Assembly (NCBI RefSeq): GCF_022767005.1
Contig: NZ_JALEOV010000073.1
Location: forward strand, 1 to 36,280
Length of the DNA: 36,280 nt
Direction: 5' to 3'
Source: Peptoniphilus sp.
GTDB taxonomy: Bacteria; Bacillota; Clostridia; Tissierellales; Peptoniphilaceae
Shown here: piece after piece, positions 1 through 7,410 of the stretch
Position numbering within the stretch: position 1 is the stretch's first letter
Layout of the letters: every line of letters starts with the position of its first letter
Notes under the pieces: model-generated
What the model was told of the DNA's origin: nothing
What the model saw: the letters and a program-made list of their open reading frames with translations, nothing else
Databases searched by the model: none
Made by a program: the position numbers and the translations under genes

Positions 1-182
1 TATTGGATACCATTGTATTGAAAAATCAGGTGTTTTGAAACAGATTCTATTCTTTCATTTGAACCAATGGATAGGTTAAAGGAGGGATCCTTTTTTGATC
101 TTTCAAGTTCTTCTGGAGTTGCATCTTTTTCATCTGTTAGGAATAAATTTTCAAAATTTATTTTATCCTCCCTTGGATGCAT
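1..182 (-). CDS. Partial hypothetical protein (N-terminal part)
   Basis: An open frame on the minus strand runs off the left edge of the window. From the ATG at 182 it reads about 60 codons, beginning MHPREDKINFENLF, with ordinary codon use for this genome. I recognise no family: the visible part is hydrophilic, with no signal peptide or membrane segment. The start is doubtful. The ATG is directly preceded by an in-frame TAG and has no Shine-Dalgarno. A strong AAGGGAGG lies just downstream, and the only in-frame codon at proper spacing from it is ATA at 161. It lies downstream of, and in the same direction as, the 258-1823 gene, separated from it by a terminator. Function unknown. Confidence 0.5.
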   Translation of the reverse strand, partial: MHPREDKINFENLFLTDEKDATPEELERSKKDPSFNLSIGSNERIESVSKHLIFQYNGIQ

Positions 183-231
183 CTACTTATAAGACTATTT
201 AGGACGTAAAAAGGTTCATTTTTTAAAAATT

Positions 232-256
232 AAAAAAATCCCCACAAAAGTGGAGA
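232..256 (-). terminator. Rho-independent terminator of the 258-1823 gene
   Basis: Read on the minus strand, CTCCAC-TTTT-GTGGGG forms a 6-bp stem (one G-T pair) followed by ATTTTTTT. It begins right after the stop codon of the minus-strand gene. Confidence 0.8.
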
Positions 257-257
257 T

Positions 258-1823
258 TTAATTTAAAGTTTTGTCAGAGATCCAACCATTTATATTTTCG
301 CCTGAAACTGTACTTTTAACTTCTACATGGCACCAAATTCTTTCGCCCTGTTCAATTTTTGTCTCTAAGATGTAGAGTTCAGTTCCCTTATCCAAAATTT
401 TTATTATTTCAGAATCAACGCTTGGTTCTCTCCTTAAATTTGCCTTTTCTGTTACTACATTTCTATAAGTGTGAAGGAGTTCTGAAGATTTTTTTGCCGT
501 CTGTGCTGCATCTGTGTAGTCATTTTCCTTTTCAAAATTTTCCTTTTGAGCTTCGCTTTTGTTTAAATCAATTGCATTTTTGCTCTCGATTTCTTTTTTT
601 AAAGTTGTCGCCTTTGCAGATTCAGGTACAACTTCAAGATAAGAATTTAAAAGTGAAAGTGCGTTACTAACTTTATTGTCTGTGTATAAATTTTTTACAT
701 TAGTTAAAATTATATTATCTATGGAAAGAAGTTTGTCCTGTGCTGAATTATAATTTTTTTCGTCTTCTTGGATTACTTTTTTAAAGTTATGGGCAGAGTC
801 AATATAATTTCCATCCTTGTAAAATGCAATGCCCTTTTTATAAAATTCGTCAGATTGAACTAATTTCTTTAATTTTTCAATTTCATTTGAAATCCCGGGA
901 GTTGTCTTTTCTTTTGTAGCTTCTTTGTAAATCTCAAGTGCTTCCTTATATTCGCCACTTAGCGCTAAACTCCTTGCATCTTCAATTTTATTTTTGTTTC
1001 GAGAAATTGTTGCAAAATTAATTATAAATATAGAAATTATTGCCAAGATAAATATTAAAATTAAGGAAAAGAAGATAATTTTTCCTGAAAATCTCCTTGG
1101 CTTTTTTAAGCTCACGTCATTAGTCCTGTCGTTTTTTAGGCTCTCAATATTGGGGGCAATCTTTGATAAATTTGTTTGAGTTAAGTGAGTTTCCAATGTT
1201 TTTAAATTAATATCTGATGTGGACCTAGTATTTTCAATTACATTTAAAATTTTTGAATTTATAAGTGGTTCAGTCAAATTGTTTAACACAAAACTTTTAT
1301 TTCTACCACAAAAATCACACTCGGTGTGTTCTTTTTCATTTATAAAGCCACAGGCGCAGCGCCAAAAATCGATTTGATTTTCTCCATAAGTTTTAATTCC
1401 ATCTCCAAGGGTGTCCTTTATTTGTGCACGCTTTTTCTCTGGAATTACTGGAAGATTCATTTCATATTTTTTTCCAGGACAAGTTATAGTTTTGCCATCA
1501 CAAGTGTATTTTGAGATGTAAATATCTATTGCCCTTGCATCATAGAACCTCTCGTCTAGCAAAAAAGGATCTAAAAAATACCTAGTGTAAGGTTTGACAT
1601 TTACTGATTGTGCGAAATAAAATTCTCTTCCGTTAAATAGGTAAGATTTTTCAATAGATTTAAACTTTACAGCAAATTCAATATTAGTTATATAAGAGTC
1701 TGTTGCATTTAATATATCAATTGCTATGGCAAAATCACCGCTAGTGAGTTCGGCATTGGCAATTTGAATTTTTTCATCTGTATTAAAGCTAAGTTTTGTG
1801 GGTAATGTTCTAAAAAAACTCAT
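258..1823 (-). CDS. RanBP2-like zinc finger / TPR / SH3b single-pass membrane protein
   Basis: A 521-residue protein of unknown role with four visible parts. Residues 1-150 are a predicted soluble beta-rich domain I do not recognise. Residues 154-172 hold W-x-C-x-C-G-x2-N-x6-C-x2-C (Cys156, 158, 169, 172), a RanBP2-type zinc-ribbon pattern. A strongly hydrophobic membrane helix spans about 249-270. Residues 280-410 look like TPR-type helical repeats (ALSGEYKEALEIYKEA), followed by a charged linker. Residues 455-521 match a bacterial SH3 domain (NLRREPSVDSEIIKIL and a terminal NGWISDKTL). With one membrane helix, the zinc finger should be cytoplasmic and the TPR/SH3b part extracellular, perhaps binding the cell wall; that is inference. 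The ATG is preceded by AAAGGAGTC at good spacing. It is transcribed alone, divergently from the hydrolase gene at 1945. Confidence 0.75.
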   Translation of the reverse strand: MSFFRTLPTKLSFNTDEKIQIANAELTSGDFAIAIDILNATDSYITNIEFAVKFKSIEKSYLFNGREFYFAQSVNVKPYTRYFLDPFLLDERFYDARAIDIYISKYTCDGKTITCPGKKYEMNLPVIPEKKRAQIKDTLGDGIKTYGENQIDFWRCACGFINEKEHTECDFCGRNKSFVLNNLTEPLINSKILNVIENTRSTSDINLKTLETHLTQTNLSKIAPNIESLKNDRTNDVSLKKPRRFSGKIIFFSLILIFILAIISIFIINFATISRNKNKIEDARSLALSGEYKEALEIYKEATKEKTTPGISNEIEKLKKLVQSDEFYKKGIAFYKDGNYIDSAHNFKKVIQEDEKNYNSAQDKLLSIDNIILTNVKNLYTDNKVSNALSLLNSYLEVVPESAKATTLKKEIESKNAIDLNKSEAQKENFEKENDYTDAAQTAKKSSELLHTYRNVVTEKANLRREPSVDSEIIKILDKGTELYILETKIEQGERIWCHVEVKSTVSGENINGWISDKTLN

Positions 1824-1852
1824 AAAGACTCCTTTCTATTATTTATTAATTA

Positions 1853-1881
1853 ATTATAATCTACTTGAAAAATTTTTACAA
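1853..1881 (-). promoter_or_regulatory. Promoter of the 258-1823 gene
   Basis: On the minus strand TTGTAA (1881-1876) and TATAAT (1858-1853) are separated by 17 bp, about 30 bp upstream of the start codon. Confidence 0.6.
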
Positions 1882-1891
1882 TATAGCTCTA

Positions 1892-1920
1892 TTTACTAAA
1901 TTACGCCTTTATCATATAAT
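1892..1920 (+). promoter_or_regulatory. Promoter of the hydrolase/dehydrogenase pair
   Basis: TTTACT (1892-1897) and TATAAT (1915-1920) with a 17-bp spacer, 24 bp before the ATG at 1945. It is divergent from the minus-strand promoter at 1853-1881; the two -35 boxes lie 10 bp apart. Confidence 0.6.
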
Positions 1921-1944
1921 TTAATCATAGAAGAGGGGTGGAAG

Positions 1945-2847
1945 ATGAATATAAAAAGAAATTATATAGATATAAGGGACGAAAAAATTTTTTACCTAGA
2001 AAATGAAGGTAAATCAGACAAAAATATTTTATTTATACATGGAAATATGTACTCATCTTCTTGTTTTATAGAAGTCATTAAAAGTTTAAAGAATTACAAT
2101 ATTTTTGCACCAGATATGAGAGGATATGGAAACAGCTCTTACAACAACAAAATCACATCAATGGGTGATTTTGCATCAGACATAAAGGAATTTATTTTAA
2201 AACTTAATATAAATAATTTCACCATGGTTTCATGGTCCCTTGGAGCTGGAGTTGCTCTTGAACTTTCAAGGGATGAAGAAATTAAATACAGAATAAAAAA
2301 TCAAATTTTATTGGCACCCTTTGGCTACACACCATTTAAAATTAATGGTACAGACCTTCTCGCAAATAATTTCCAAGAATATTTGAGCAATTTTGATTTT
2401 ATCAATCCTCAAAAAAACCTGGAAATTTTAAAGGGACTGATGACCTTTAATATGAATTTAATTGAAGACAGCTTTGCAAGCATGGGTATGAAGGGCGATA
2501 AATTAAAAAAAGATAATATTAGAGTTTTATTTAAAACCTTTATATACAATGTTAATATGCCAGGGCAGGAAGAATTTGAAAGAAATATAGACTCTGCAAT
2601 TAAGCAGAGAAATTTAGAAGAAGTTGCAGAAATTTTAAGGGACTACAAATATTGTGGCGGCAAATTAAACACAAAGAGTGTGGTTTTGCATGGTTATGAT
2701 GACAGAGTAATTTCATACATGGATGGAAGATTTTTGGCAGAGGAATTGGGTTCAAAGTTTGAAAAATTAGATGATTGCGGGCATTCTGTCATGACTGATA
2801 AAAAGGATTTTGTAGTAAAAACAATAAAGAATTTTGTGGAGGAATAA
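1945..2847 (+). CDS. Alpha/beta-hydrolase fold protein
   Basis: A 300-residue cytosolic serine hydrolase of the alpha/beta-hydrolase superfamily, substrate unknown. The oxyanion region is FIHGNMYSS (about 30-38). The nucleophile elbow is S-W-S98-L-G-A-G, so the usual first Gly of GxSxG is Ser. The acid is probably Asp252 or Asp253 (VLHGYDDRV), and the base is His280 (DDCGHSVM). A lid region lies between about 130 and 230. The start has a purine-rich GAGGGGTGGAAG site just upstream. The stop codon abuts the ATG of the 2-hydroxyacid dehydrogenase, so the two are co-transcribed and probably translationally coupled. The pairing suggests they act on related small carboxylated or ester metabolites, but nothing in the sequence fixes the substrate. 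Confidence 0.85.
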   Translation: MNIKRNYIDIRDEKIFYLENEGKSDKNILFIHGNMYSSSCFIEVIKSLKNYNIFAPDMRGYGNSSYNNKITSMGDFASDIKEFILKLNINNFTMVSWSLGAGVALELSRDEEIKYRIKNQILLAPFGYTPFKINGTDLLANNFQEYLSNFDFINPQKNLEILKGLMTFNMNLIEDSFASMGMKGDKLKKDNIRVLFKTFIYNVNMPGQEEFERNIDSAIKQRNLEEVAEILRDYKYCGGKLNTKSVVLHGYDDRVISYMDGRFLAEELGSKFEKLDDCGHSVMTDKKDFVVKTIKNFVEE

Positions 2848-3786
2848 ATGAAAGTTTTATTAGGCGAAGGTATGGCGAGAAAATATGGCGATACAATAAG
2901 AAAATTAGGCTATGAAGTAATTGGATACGACGAAAAAAATCCCAATGAAATTGAAGATTATGGCGAAGATATTTTAATTGGCGCCATTAATTTAGAAAAT
3001 ATGAATTATAAAAATCACAAAAATTTAAAGTATATATTTTTGACATCAGTGGGGATTGATTTTTTAGACTTAAATTACATTAGAGAAAAGGAAATAGTTT
3101 TATCCAACAACAACGGGGCATACGACGATCCTATTGCAGAGTGGATAGTCTATGGACTTCTTCAAATTGACAAGGAAGATAGAAAAAATATTGAAAATCA
3201 AAATAAAAAAATTTGGAAAAAGAGGAGTTTTTCCCACAACTTATATGGCAAAAAGGCTCTTTTCATGGGCACAGGTACAATTGCAATAGCTGGAGCAAAG
3301 AGATTAAGGGGCTTTGATATGGAGCTAAATGGATTTAATACAAGCGGTAGAAAAGTTGAACCCTTTGACAATGTCTATTCAATAGAGGAACTTGATGAAA
3401 TTTTGCCACACATGGATTATATTATAATGTGCCTACCTGGAACAGAAAAGACTCATCACATACTAAACAAAGAACGTTTTGAAAAATTAAAAGAAGGCGT
3501 AGTAATAGTGAATATATCAAGGGGTGCAACAATAGATGAAAATGCACTTGTAGATGCAATTAAATCGGGCAAAATAAGGGGAGCGGCACTTGATGTATTT
3601 GAAGAAGAACCGCTAAGCAAGTCATCGCCACTTTGGGAAATGGAAAATGTCTACATTTATCCACATATTTCCTTCTCCTGTGAAGACTTGGGTAAAAGAC
3701 AATTTGACACAGCCTATCAAAATCTAAAGGCATTAAAAAATGACGGAGATTTTAAAAATATAGTGGACTTCGACAAGGGATATTAA
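2848..3786 (+). CDS. D-isomer-specific 2-hydroxyacid dehydrogenase (GhrA-like)
   Basis: A 312-residue NAD(P)-dependent dehydrogenase interconverting a 2-oxoacid and a D-2-hydroxyacid. The dinucleotide site is G-T-G-T-I-A (141-146). The second strand of the Rossmann fold ends in NTSGRK rather than an acidic residue, which in this family favours NADPH, as in glyoxylate/hydroxypyruvate reductase GhrA. Catalytic residues are present: Arg225 (NISRGATID), Glu254 (DVFEEEP) and His273 (YPHIS). The ATG follows the upstream stop codon with no gap, and GTGGAGG at the end of the upstream gene serves as its ribosome site. Because the locus at 10-20 kb needs a 2-oxoglutarate to (R)-2-hydroxyglutarate reductase, this enzyme is a possible but unproven candidate; it is not in that operon. 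Confidence 0.85.
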   Translation: MKVLLGEGMARKYGDTIRKLGYEVIGYDEKNPNEIEDYGEDILIGAINLENMNYKNHKNLKYIFLTSVGIDFLDLNYIREKEIVLSNNNGAYDDPIAEWIVYGLLQIDKEDRKNIENQNKKIWKKRSFSHNLYGKKALFMGTGTIAIAGAKRLRGFDMELNGFNTSGRKVEPFDNVYSIEELDEILPHMDYIIMCLPGTEKTHHILNKERFEKLKEGVVIVNISRGATIDENALVDAIKSGKIRGAALDVFEEEPLSKSSPLWEMENVYIYPHISFSCEDLGKRQFDTAYQNLKALKNDGDFKNIVDFDKGY

Positions 3787-4073
3787 ATTAGATAAAGAAT
3801 TTGTGTTTATTTAAAGCAGTGTAAAATCTTTTGCATATAAATAGATATTTAAAATATTATATAAATTATGTTGCAAATTTTAGCAATTATGGATAAAAAG
3901 AAGGGGAGCTCAAAAATATTTATGAAAGTAATATAAAGTAAAATAATGTTAAATTCAAATTTATTTTCATCAGAAAAAATTACCTATTTTTCTTGTACTA
4001 TCAAGGGTTAAATTGATTTTATGACTAAGTTCAGTTATAATTGTTTTAATAATGATAGCATTTAATCGGAATT

Positions 4074-4101
4074 TTGACAGATTTTGCCAAGACCTTATCC
4101 T
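4074..4101 (+). promoter_or_regulatory. Possible metG promoter
   Basis: Perfect -35 TTGACA (4074-4079) and TATCCT (4096-4101) with a 16-bp spacer. A transcript from here would start near 4108, inside the downstream hairpin, so it would escape the terminator. The -10 is only a 4/6 match. Confidence 0.4.
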
Positions 4102-4118
4102 ACGGGATTAGGTTTTTT
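4093..4118 (+). terminator. Intrinsic terminator abutting the metG ribosome site
   Basis: CCTTATCC-TACG-GGATTAGG forms an 8-bp stem with one T-T mismatch, followed by seven T residues. The T-run ends about 12 bases before the metG ATG. It could terminate transcripts from the 1945-3786 operon or act as a leader attenuator of metG. Confidence 0.65.
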
Positions 4119-4130
4119 TATGGAGGTTTT

Positions 4131-6089
4131 ATGAGTAATAAGAAATTTTATGTTACAACGCCAATTTATTATCCAAGTGATAATCTTCACATTGGTCATA
4201 CTTACTGCACTGTGGCAGTTGATTGCGTTAAGAGATTTAAAAAAATTAAGGGCTATGATGTTTTCTTTACTACTGGTACAGATGAACATGGTCAAAAGAT
4301 AGAAGAAAAGGCTAAGGAATGTGGCATGAAGCCAAAGGATTATGTCGATGGAATTGTAAAAAACATCAAAAAACTTTGGAAGACTATGGATATTGACTAC
4401 GACTATTTTGTTAGATCCACTGATGAGGACCACGAAGAAGATGTTAAAAATATTTTCCAAAAACTTTATGACAAGGGAGATATTTATAAGGGCGAGTACG
4501 AAGGTTATTATTGCACTCCTTGTGAATCTTTTTGGACTGAGGCACAACTTGGCGAAAACAAAACTTGTCCTGACTGTGGAAGGGAAACTCAGTTAACTCA
4601 CGAGGAATCTTATTTCTTTAGACTTTCTAAATATAAAGATAGACTTTTAAAATATTACGAGGAGCATCCTGAATTTATTGAGCCTGCTTTTAGAAAAAAT
4701 GAAATGATAAAAAACTTCTTTGAAGGCAAGGATGGTCTTGAGGATCTTTCTGTATCTAGGTCTACTTTTGATTGGGGAGTTAAGGTTCCTTTTGACGACA
4801 AGCATGTTGTCTATGTGTGGATTGACGCTCTTGCTTGCTATTTGACAGCGATTGGTTATGGCACTGATAAGGAGAAATTTAATTCTTATTGGCCAGCTAG
4901 TGTCCATTTTGTTGGAAAGGAAATAATGAGATTCCACGTTATTATTTGGCCAGCTCTTTTAATGGCACTTGATTTACCGCTTCCCGACAAAGTTTTTGGT
5001 CACGGATGGATTTTATTTGACAACGACAAAATGAGCAAGTCTAAGGGAAATGTTATTTACCCTGAACCAATTATCAAGCTTTACGGCGTTGATGCTCTTA
5101 AATATTTTTTACTTCGTGAATTTTCTTTTGGTTCTGACGGTTCCTTTAATATTGAAAAATTTATGCAAAGACTTAACTCTGATTTGGCAAATGACCTTGG
5201 AAATCTTCTTTCAAGAACTGTTTCTATGATTGACAAATACAATAATGGTTTGATAGAAGACATGGGCGTAAGAGAAGATGTTGATGATGATTTGGAAAAT
5301 CTCGCTGTTTCTGTTGTGGATGAAGTCGAAGCAGCAATGGAACACTATCAGTTTTCTGTTGCTCTTGAGTCAATTTGGAAATTAATTAGAAGATCCAATA
5401 AATATGTTGATGAAACTGAACCTTGGAAGTTAGCTAAGGATGAAGATAAAAAAGACAGACTTAACACTGTTTTATATAATTTGGCGGAAAGCCTAAGAAT
5501 AGTTTCTGTTTTAATTTATCCTTTCATTAAGGATACTTCTATAAAGATTAGGGAGCAACTTGGTTTAATTGATGAAATTAATTGGGAAGATTCAAGAGTC
5601 TTTGGTTTATTAGAAGACGGTACAAAGGTCAACAAGGGTGAAGTTATTTTCCCAAGACTTGATATTGAGGCTGAAATCGAAAGATTTAACGAAGAGAACA
5701 CCGCTCTTTTAAAATCAAGAACTATGACTGAAGCTAAAGAAGAGGTTAAAGAAAGTATAAAAAAGGAAGTTAGTATAGAAGATTTTGCAAAACTTGATAT
5801 AAGAGTTGCAGAAATTGTTGATGTTGAAGCTCACCCTAATGCAGATAAGCTCTATGTTCTTAAATTAAAAATAGGCGATATGGATAGACAAATTGTTTCT
5901 GGAATTAAGGAATACTACAAAAAAGAAGATTTAGTTGGAAGAAAAATTTTAATGATTTTAAATCTAAAGCCAATTAAATTAAGAGGCGTTGAATCTAATG
6001 GCATGCTACTTGCAGCAGCAGATGACGAAGGAAATTTAACACTTGCATCAACTTTATCTGACATTAAATCGGGAGCAAAAATTAGTTAG
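4131..6089 (+). CDS. metG: Methionyl-tRNA synthetase
   Basis: Charges tRNA-Met with methionine in the cytoplasm. The 652-residue protein has the HIGH motif at 20-23, a zinc knuckle with Cys128, 131, 146 and 149, and KMSKS at 300-304. After the anticodon-binding helical domain, the last ~100 residues form the EMAPII/Trbp111-like tRNA-binding domain (DFAKLDIRVAEIVDVEAHP), the dimerising appendix typical of Firmicute enzymes. I take the ATG at 4131 because TATGGAGG precedes it and the protein then starts MSNKKFYVTTPIYYP, as in the family. An in-frame TTG at 4074 would add residues encoded by the -35 box and terminator. It heads the metG-tatD-rnmV-rsmA cluster conserved in Firmicutes. Confidence 0.97.
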   Translation: MSNKKFYVTTPIYYPSDNLHIGHTYCTVAVDCVKRFKKIKGYDVFFTTGTDEHGQKIEEKAKECGMKPKDYVDGIVKNIKKLWKTMDIDYDYFVRSTDEDHEEDVKNIFQKLYDKGDIYKGEYEGYYCTPCESFWTEAQLGENKTCPDCGRETQLTHEESYFFRLSKYKDRLLKYYEEHPEFIEPAFRKNEMIKNFFEGKDGLEDLSVSRSTFDWGVKVPFDDKHVVYVWIDALACYLTAIGYGTDKEKFNSYWPASVHFVGKEIMRFHVIIWPALLMALDLPLPDKVFGHGWILFDNDKMSKSKGNVIYPEPIIKLYGVDALKYFLLREFSFGSDGSFNIEKFMQRLNSDLANDLGNLLSRTVSMIDKYNNGLIEDMGVREDVDDDLENLAVSVVDEVEAAMEHYQFSVALESIWKLIRRSNKYVDETEPWKLAKDEDKKDRLNTVLYNLAESLRIVSVLIYPFIKDTSIKIREQLGLIDEINWEDSRVFGLLEDGTKVNKGEVIFPRLDIEAEIERFNEENTALLKSRTMTEAKEEVKESIKKEVSIEDFAKLDIRVAEIVDVEAHPNADKLYVLKLKIGDMDRQIVSGIKEYYKKEDLVGRKILMILNLKPIKLRGVESNGMLLAAADDEGNLTLASTLSDIKSGAKIS

Positions 6090-6097
6090 GAGAAAAT

Positions 6098-6862
6098 ATG
6101 ATAGATTCGCATGTACACTTAGATGACGAGGCCTTTGACGAGGATCGTGATGATTTAATTAAATGTTTAAGTGAAAATGGAATAGAACTTGTAATAAATA
6201 ATTCTTCAGACTTGCCATCTTCAGAAAGGTCAGTGGAATTGGCTAATAATTATGAAAATATTTACGCTGCCATTGGAGTGCATCCTCATGATGCGATAAC
6301 CTATGACGATGATGTAGAAAAAAGGCTTATTGAGCTTTCAAGGGACAAAAAAGTTGTTGCAATTGGAGAAATTGGACTAGATTATCATTACGACAATTCA
6401 CCGAGATATGTGCAAAGGGTAGTTTTTAAAAGACAAATTGAGCTTGCAGCGAGTTTAAAGAAAAACATTGTAATTCATTCTCGTGATGCCGCTAAGGATA
6501 CCTTTGATAATTTAAAAGAAGCCCACGAAAAATATGATTTCAAAGCCTTGATTCATTGCTTTTCTCAATCTGTGGAAATGATGAGAGAATATATAAAAAT
6601 GGGCGATTACATTGCCCTTGGCGGTGTAGTTACTTTTAAAAATGCAAAAACTCCTAAGGAAGTTGCAAAGGAAGTACCACTTGATAGACTACTTCTCGAA
6701 ACAGATTGTCCATATATGACTCCAGTTCCTTATAGAGGAAAGAGAAATGAGCCAAAGTTTGTGAAATTCACTTGTCAATACATTGCTGACCTTAGACAAA
6801 TGGAAGCATCTGAAATTGAAAAAATTACAGCAGAAAATACAAAGAGGTTTTTTGGAATATGA
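6098..6862 (+). CDS. tatD: TatD-family metal-dependent deoxyribonuclease
   Basis: A 254-residue TIM-barrel amidohydrolase-superfamily nuclease. The metal ligands are all present: His5 and His7 (DSHVHLD), Glu91 (GEIGLDYH), His127 (VIHSRD), His153 (LIHCFSQ) and Asp203 (LETDCPYMTP). Family members are 3'-5' exonucleases acting on DNA, linked to repair of oxidised or misprocessed ends. AGGAG sits 7 bases before the ATG. It follows metG by 8 bases and overlaps rnmV by four bases (ATGA), so it is mid-operon and translationally coupled. Confidence 0.95.
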   Translation: MIDSHVHLDDEAFDEDRDDLIKCLSENGIELVINNSSDLPSSERSVELANNYENIYAAIGVHPHDAITYDDDVEKRLIELSRDKKVVAIGEIGLDYHYDNSPRYVQRVVFKRQIELAASLKKNIVIHSRDAAKDTFDNLKEAHEKYDFKALIHCFSQSVEMMREYIKMGDYIALGGVVTFKNAKTPKEVAKEVPLDRLLLETDCPYMTPVPYRGKRNEPKFVKFTCQYIADLRQMEASEIEKITAENTKRFFGI

Positions 6863-7410
6863 AAATGACAATTAAAGAAGTAATTGTCGCAGAGGGCCGT
6901 GATGATGAGATTGCTATCAAAAAGGCTGTGGACGCTGAGATTATCACAACTCATGGCTTTGCCTTTGGCAGAAAATTAATAAATCTTTTAAAAGAAATAG
7001 AAAAGAAAAGGGGAATAATCATCTTCACAGACTCAGATTATATGGGTTCACAAATTAGGAAGAGAATTGCAGATGAAATTCCAAGTGCAAAACACGCCTA
7101 CCTTTCTCAAAATGTTTCCACAAAGCATGGAGATATTGGAGTGGAAAATGCGTCGCCTGAAGAAATTTTAAAGGCATTAAAGGCGGCACGAGCTACAAAA
7201 ACTAAGGTAGTCAGCGAATATACCATGAGTGATTTAATTGAAAATCGACTTATAAATTCTGATGATGCCAGCGCTAGACGTGAAAAACTTTCTGAAATCC
7301 TAAAAATAGGATATGGAAACGGAAAAAAGACTCTACACAAATTAAATTCCTTTGGGATTACAAGGGATGAATTTGAAGAGGCCATGAAGGAAGTGAATTC
7401 TCATAGATAG
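6859..7410 (+). CDS. rnmV: Ribonuclease M5
   Basis: Matures the 5S rRNA precursor in low-GC Gram-positives. A Toprim domain fills the N-terminal half, with catalytic Glu12 (VAEGRDD) and Asp58/Asp60 (FTDSDYMG); the signature KHGDIGVENA lies at 89-98. Total length 183 residues, usual for the family. The start overlaps the tatD stop; an alternative in-frame ATG two codons on (6865) would change little. The 3' end contains the ribosome-binding sequence of rsmA (AAGGAAGTG at 7387-7395), and the stop at 7408-7410 lies just inside the proposed rsmA reading frame. RNase M5 next to rsmA is a classic Firmicute pairing. Confidence 0.95.
   Translation: MKMTIKEVIVAEGRDDEIAIKKAVDAEIITTHGFAFGRKLINLLKEIEKKRGIIIFTDSDYMGSQIRKRIADEIPSAKHAYLSQNVSTKHGDIGVENASPEEILKALKAARATKTKVVSEYTMSDLIENRLINSDDASARREKLSEILKIGYGNGKKTLHKLNSFGITRDEFEEAMKEVNSHR

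Larger units (their letters stand above)
3787..4130 (+). other. 344-bp intergenic leader upstream of metG
   Basis: Very AT-rich, with no gene-sized open frame. I looked for a T-box (specifier stem, AGGGTGGNACCGCG box) and a SAM riboswitch, both common before aminoacyl-tRNA synthetase or methionine genes, and saw neither. The only clear elements are the promoter-like pair at 4074-4101 and the hairpin with T-run at 4093-4118. No separate terminator is visible right after the dehydrogenase gene. Confidence 0.6.

Noticed and set aside
359-670. Plus-strand open frame of 103 codons
   Set aside because: It lies opposite the 258-1823 gene, has no ribosome site, and its Leu/Phe/Cys-rich composition is that of a shadow frame.
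3787-4130. T-box or SAM riboswitch before metG
   Set aside because: No AGGGTGGNACCGCG box, no specifier stem and no SAM-I core could be found by eye.
4095-4547. Minus-strand frame of 150 codons opposite metG
   Set aside because: Antisense to the highly conserved HIGH and zinc regions of metG; no family resemblance and no ribosome site.
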